A DNA stretch of 13,958 nt. Source: Actinomycetes bacterium (GTDB lineage: Bacteria > Actinomycetota > Actinomycetes > Mycobacteriales > Micromonosporaceae). The stretch lies in assembly GCA_021793335.1 (NCBI GenBank), contig JAJYSW010000067.1, forward strand, positions 1 to 13,958, written 5' to 3'. The position numbers and the translations under genes were made by a program. Shown here piece by piece: positions 13,460 through 13,958 of the stretch (positions within the stretch are counted from its first letter, which is position 1; the number at the start of each line of letters is the position of its first letter). The notes beneath the pieces are model-generated. The model did not search any database, had not been told where the DNA came from, and saw only the letters and a list, made by a program, of their open reading frames with translations.

Positions 13460-13876
13460 GTGCCGCTCTCCGACCACGAACAACGGCTGTTCGAAGAGAT
13501 CGAACAGTCCTTGTCCGAAGATCCGCAGTTCGCCTCTGCCGTGCGTGCGCACGATCCGGCGCACGTCACCCGCCGCAGGTTCGTCCTCGCCGGCGTCATC
13601 TCCGTTATCGGCATCGGCGTCGTCATCGGCACTGTCATCGCGGGCGCCCCCATGTGGGTCGTTCCGATCGGCGCGGTGCTCATGTTCGGCGGCCTGATCC
13701 TCGGTCTCTGGGCTCAGCGCCGTGGCGCGGGCGGCAAACTGAAGGCGGTCGACGGCAAGGCCACCCGTACCGCCGGACGCGGCGGCTCCAGCGGCAAGGC
13801 CCCAAGACCCGGGGGTTTCACTTCCCGTATGGAAGAACGATGGCGCCGCCGTCGTGACAGCGGCGACCTGTTCTGA
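13460..13876 (+). CDS. DUF3040 family two-helix membrane protein
   Basis: A 138-residue actinobacterial protein of unknown function. It begins MPLSDHEQRLFEEIEQSLSE, the hallmark DUF3040 opening (an amphipathic acidic helix), then DPQFASAVR (21-29). Two membrane helices follow at about 41-62 and 66-84, joined by a very short turn, so both ends should lie in the cytoplasm. The tail (88-138) is rich in Gly, Lys and Arg and ends in a basic cluster (RWRRRR) before SGDLF. In many actinobacteria this gene sits between dinB and the mraZ/division cluster, which would fit a cell-envelope role; that cluster, if present, lies beyond this window. It has its own promoter and a strong ribosome-binding site. 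Confidence 0.92.
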   Translation: MPLSDHEQRLFEEIEQSLSEDPQFASAVRAHDPAHVTRRRFVLAGVISVIGIGVVIGTVIAGAPMWVVPIGAVLMFGGLILGLWAQRRGAGGKLKAVDGKATRTAGRGGSSGKAPRPGGFTSRMEERWRRRRDSGDLF

Positions 13877-13958
13877 CACGGGAACCGTCGCCCACGGCTC
13901 GGTCGGGTGCGGACAACGGACAAACAGGATACCGACGGAAGACACAGACTAAAAGAAG
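13877..13958 (+). other. Right-edge non-coding stretch
   Basis: No gene start is recognised here. The last 45 or so bases are clearly richer in A than the rest of the window, as expected for a promoter or leader of a downstream gene. CCGT-N5-ACGG (13885-13897) is a small possible hairpin after the DUF3040 stop. I see no GTGGG-type MraZ boxes. Confidence 0.4.

Noticed and set aside
1..13958. CRISPR array, tRNA, rRNA or insertion sequence anywhere in the window
   Set aside because: No regularly spaced repeats, cloverleaf-like sequences, rRNA stretches, terminal inverted repeats or transposase motifs were seen on either strand.

Overview
The window is very GC-rich with strong G/C preference at third codon positions, uses many GTG starts, and carries several genes typical of Actinomycetota (a Trp-region membrane protein, DUF3040, a hisI/trp/lgt gene order). 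It looks like chromosomal core DNA of a mycelial-type actinobacterium; a Micromonosporales- or Glycomycetales-like source is a guess from gene order and style, not shown by the sequence. Apart from one partial gene at the left edge, every gene lies on the + strand and genes are tightly packed. I see no tRNA, rRNA, CRISPR array or insertion sequence, and no gene-free stretch longer than about 210 bases.

Left edge (1-539, - strand): the 5' part of a RibD C-terminal-type NADPH reductase gene, divergent from hisI. Region 619-4420 is an amino-acid block: hisI, a Trp-region-conserved four-helix membrane protein, trpC, trpB and trpA, joined by 4-base overlaps, abutting junctions or a shared stop/ribosome-binding site. 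It makes tryptophan from the carboxyphenylaminodeoxyribulose phosphate step on, plus the third step of histidine synthesis. trpE is not in the block, although it commonly sits between hisI and the membrane-protein gene in related actinobacteria. lgt (lipoprotein diacylglyceryl transferase) follows and then an FAD-dependent aromatic-ring-type monooxygenase.

Middle (6743-10739): a GNAT acetyltransferase overlaps by 4 bases a gene that looks like the C-terminal half of an ATPase_2/DUF234-type protein with no P-loop domain. Next come a close relative of plant GDP-mannose 3,5-epimerase, a WecG/TagA/CpsF glycosyltransferase translationally coupled to it, and a CmoM/SmtA-like methyltransferase. The epimerase and glycosyltransferase together suggest a cell-surface glycan or glycolipid containing an L-galactose- or L-gulose-type sugar (inference).

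Right (10829-13876): an alkaline-phosphatase-superfamily phosphodiesterase, DNA polymerase IV (dinB), and a DUF3040 two-helix membrane protein; the window ends before the next gene.

The most striking non-coding pattern is that five genes (lgt, GNAT, methyltransferase, phosphodiesterase, dinB) have a TANNNT -10 hexamer 6-8 bases before the start codon and no usable Shine-Dalgarno sequence. This predicts leaderless transcripts and splits an apparently continuous gene row into several transcription units. The truncated ATPase-like gene and the plant-like epimerase locus are the other points worth a second look. I did not find a clear new multi-gene defence or mobile system.
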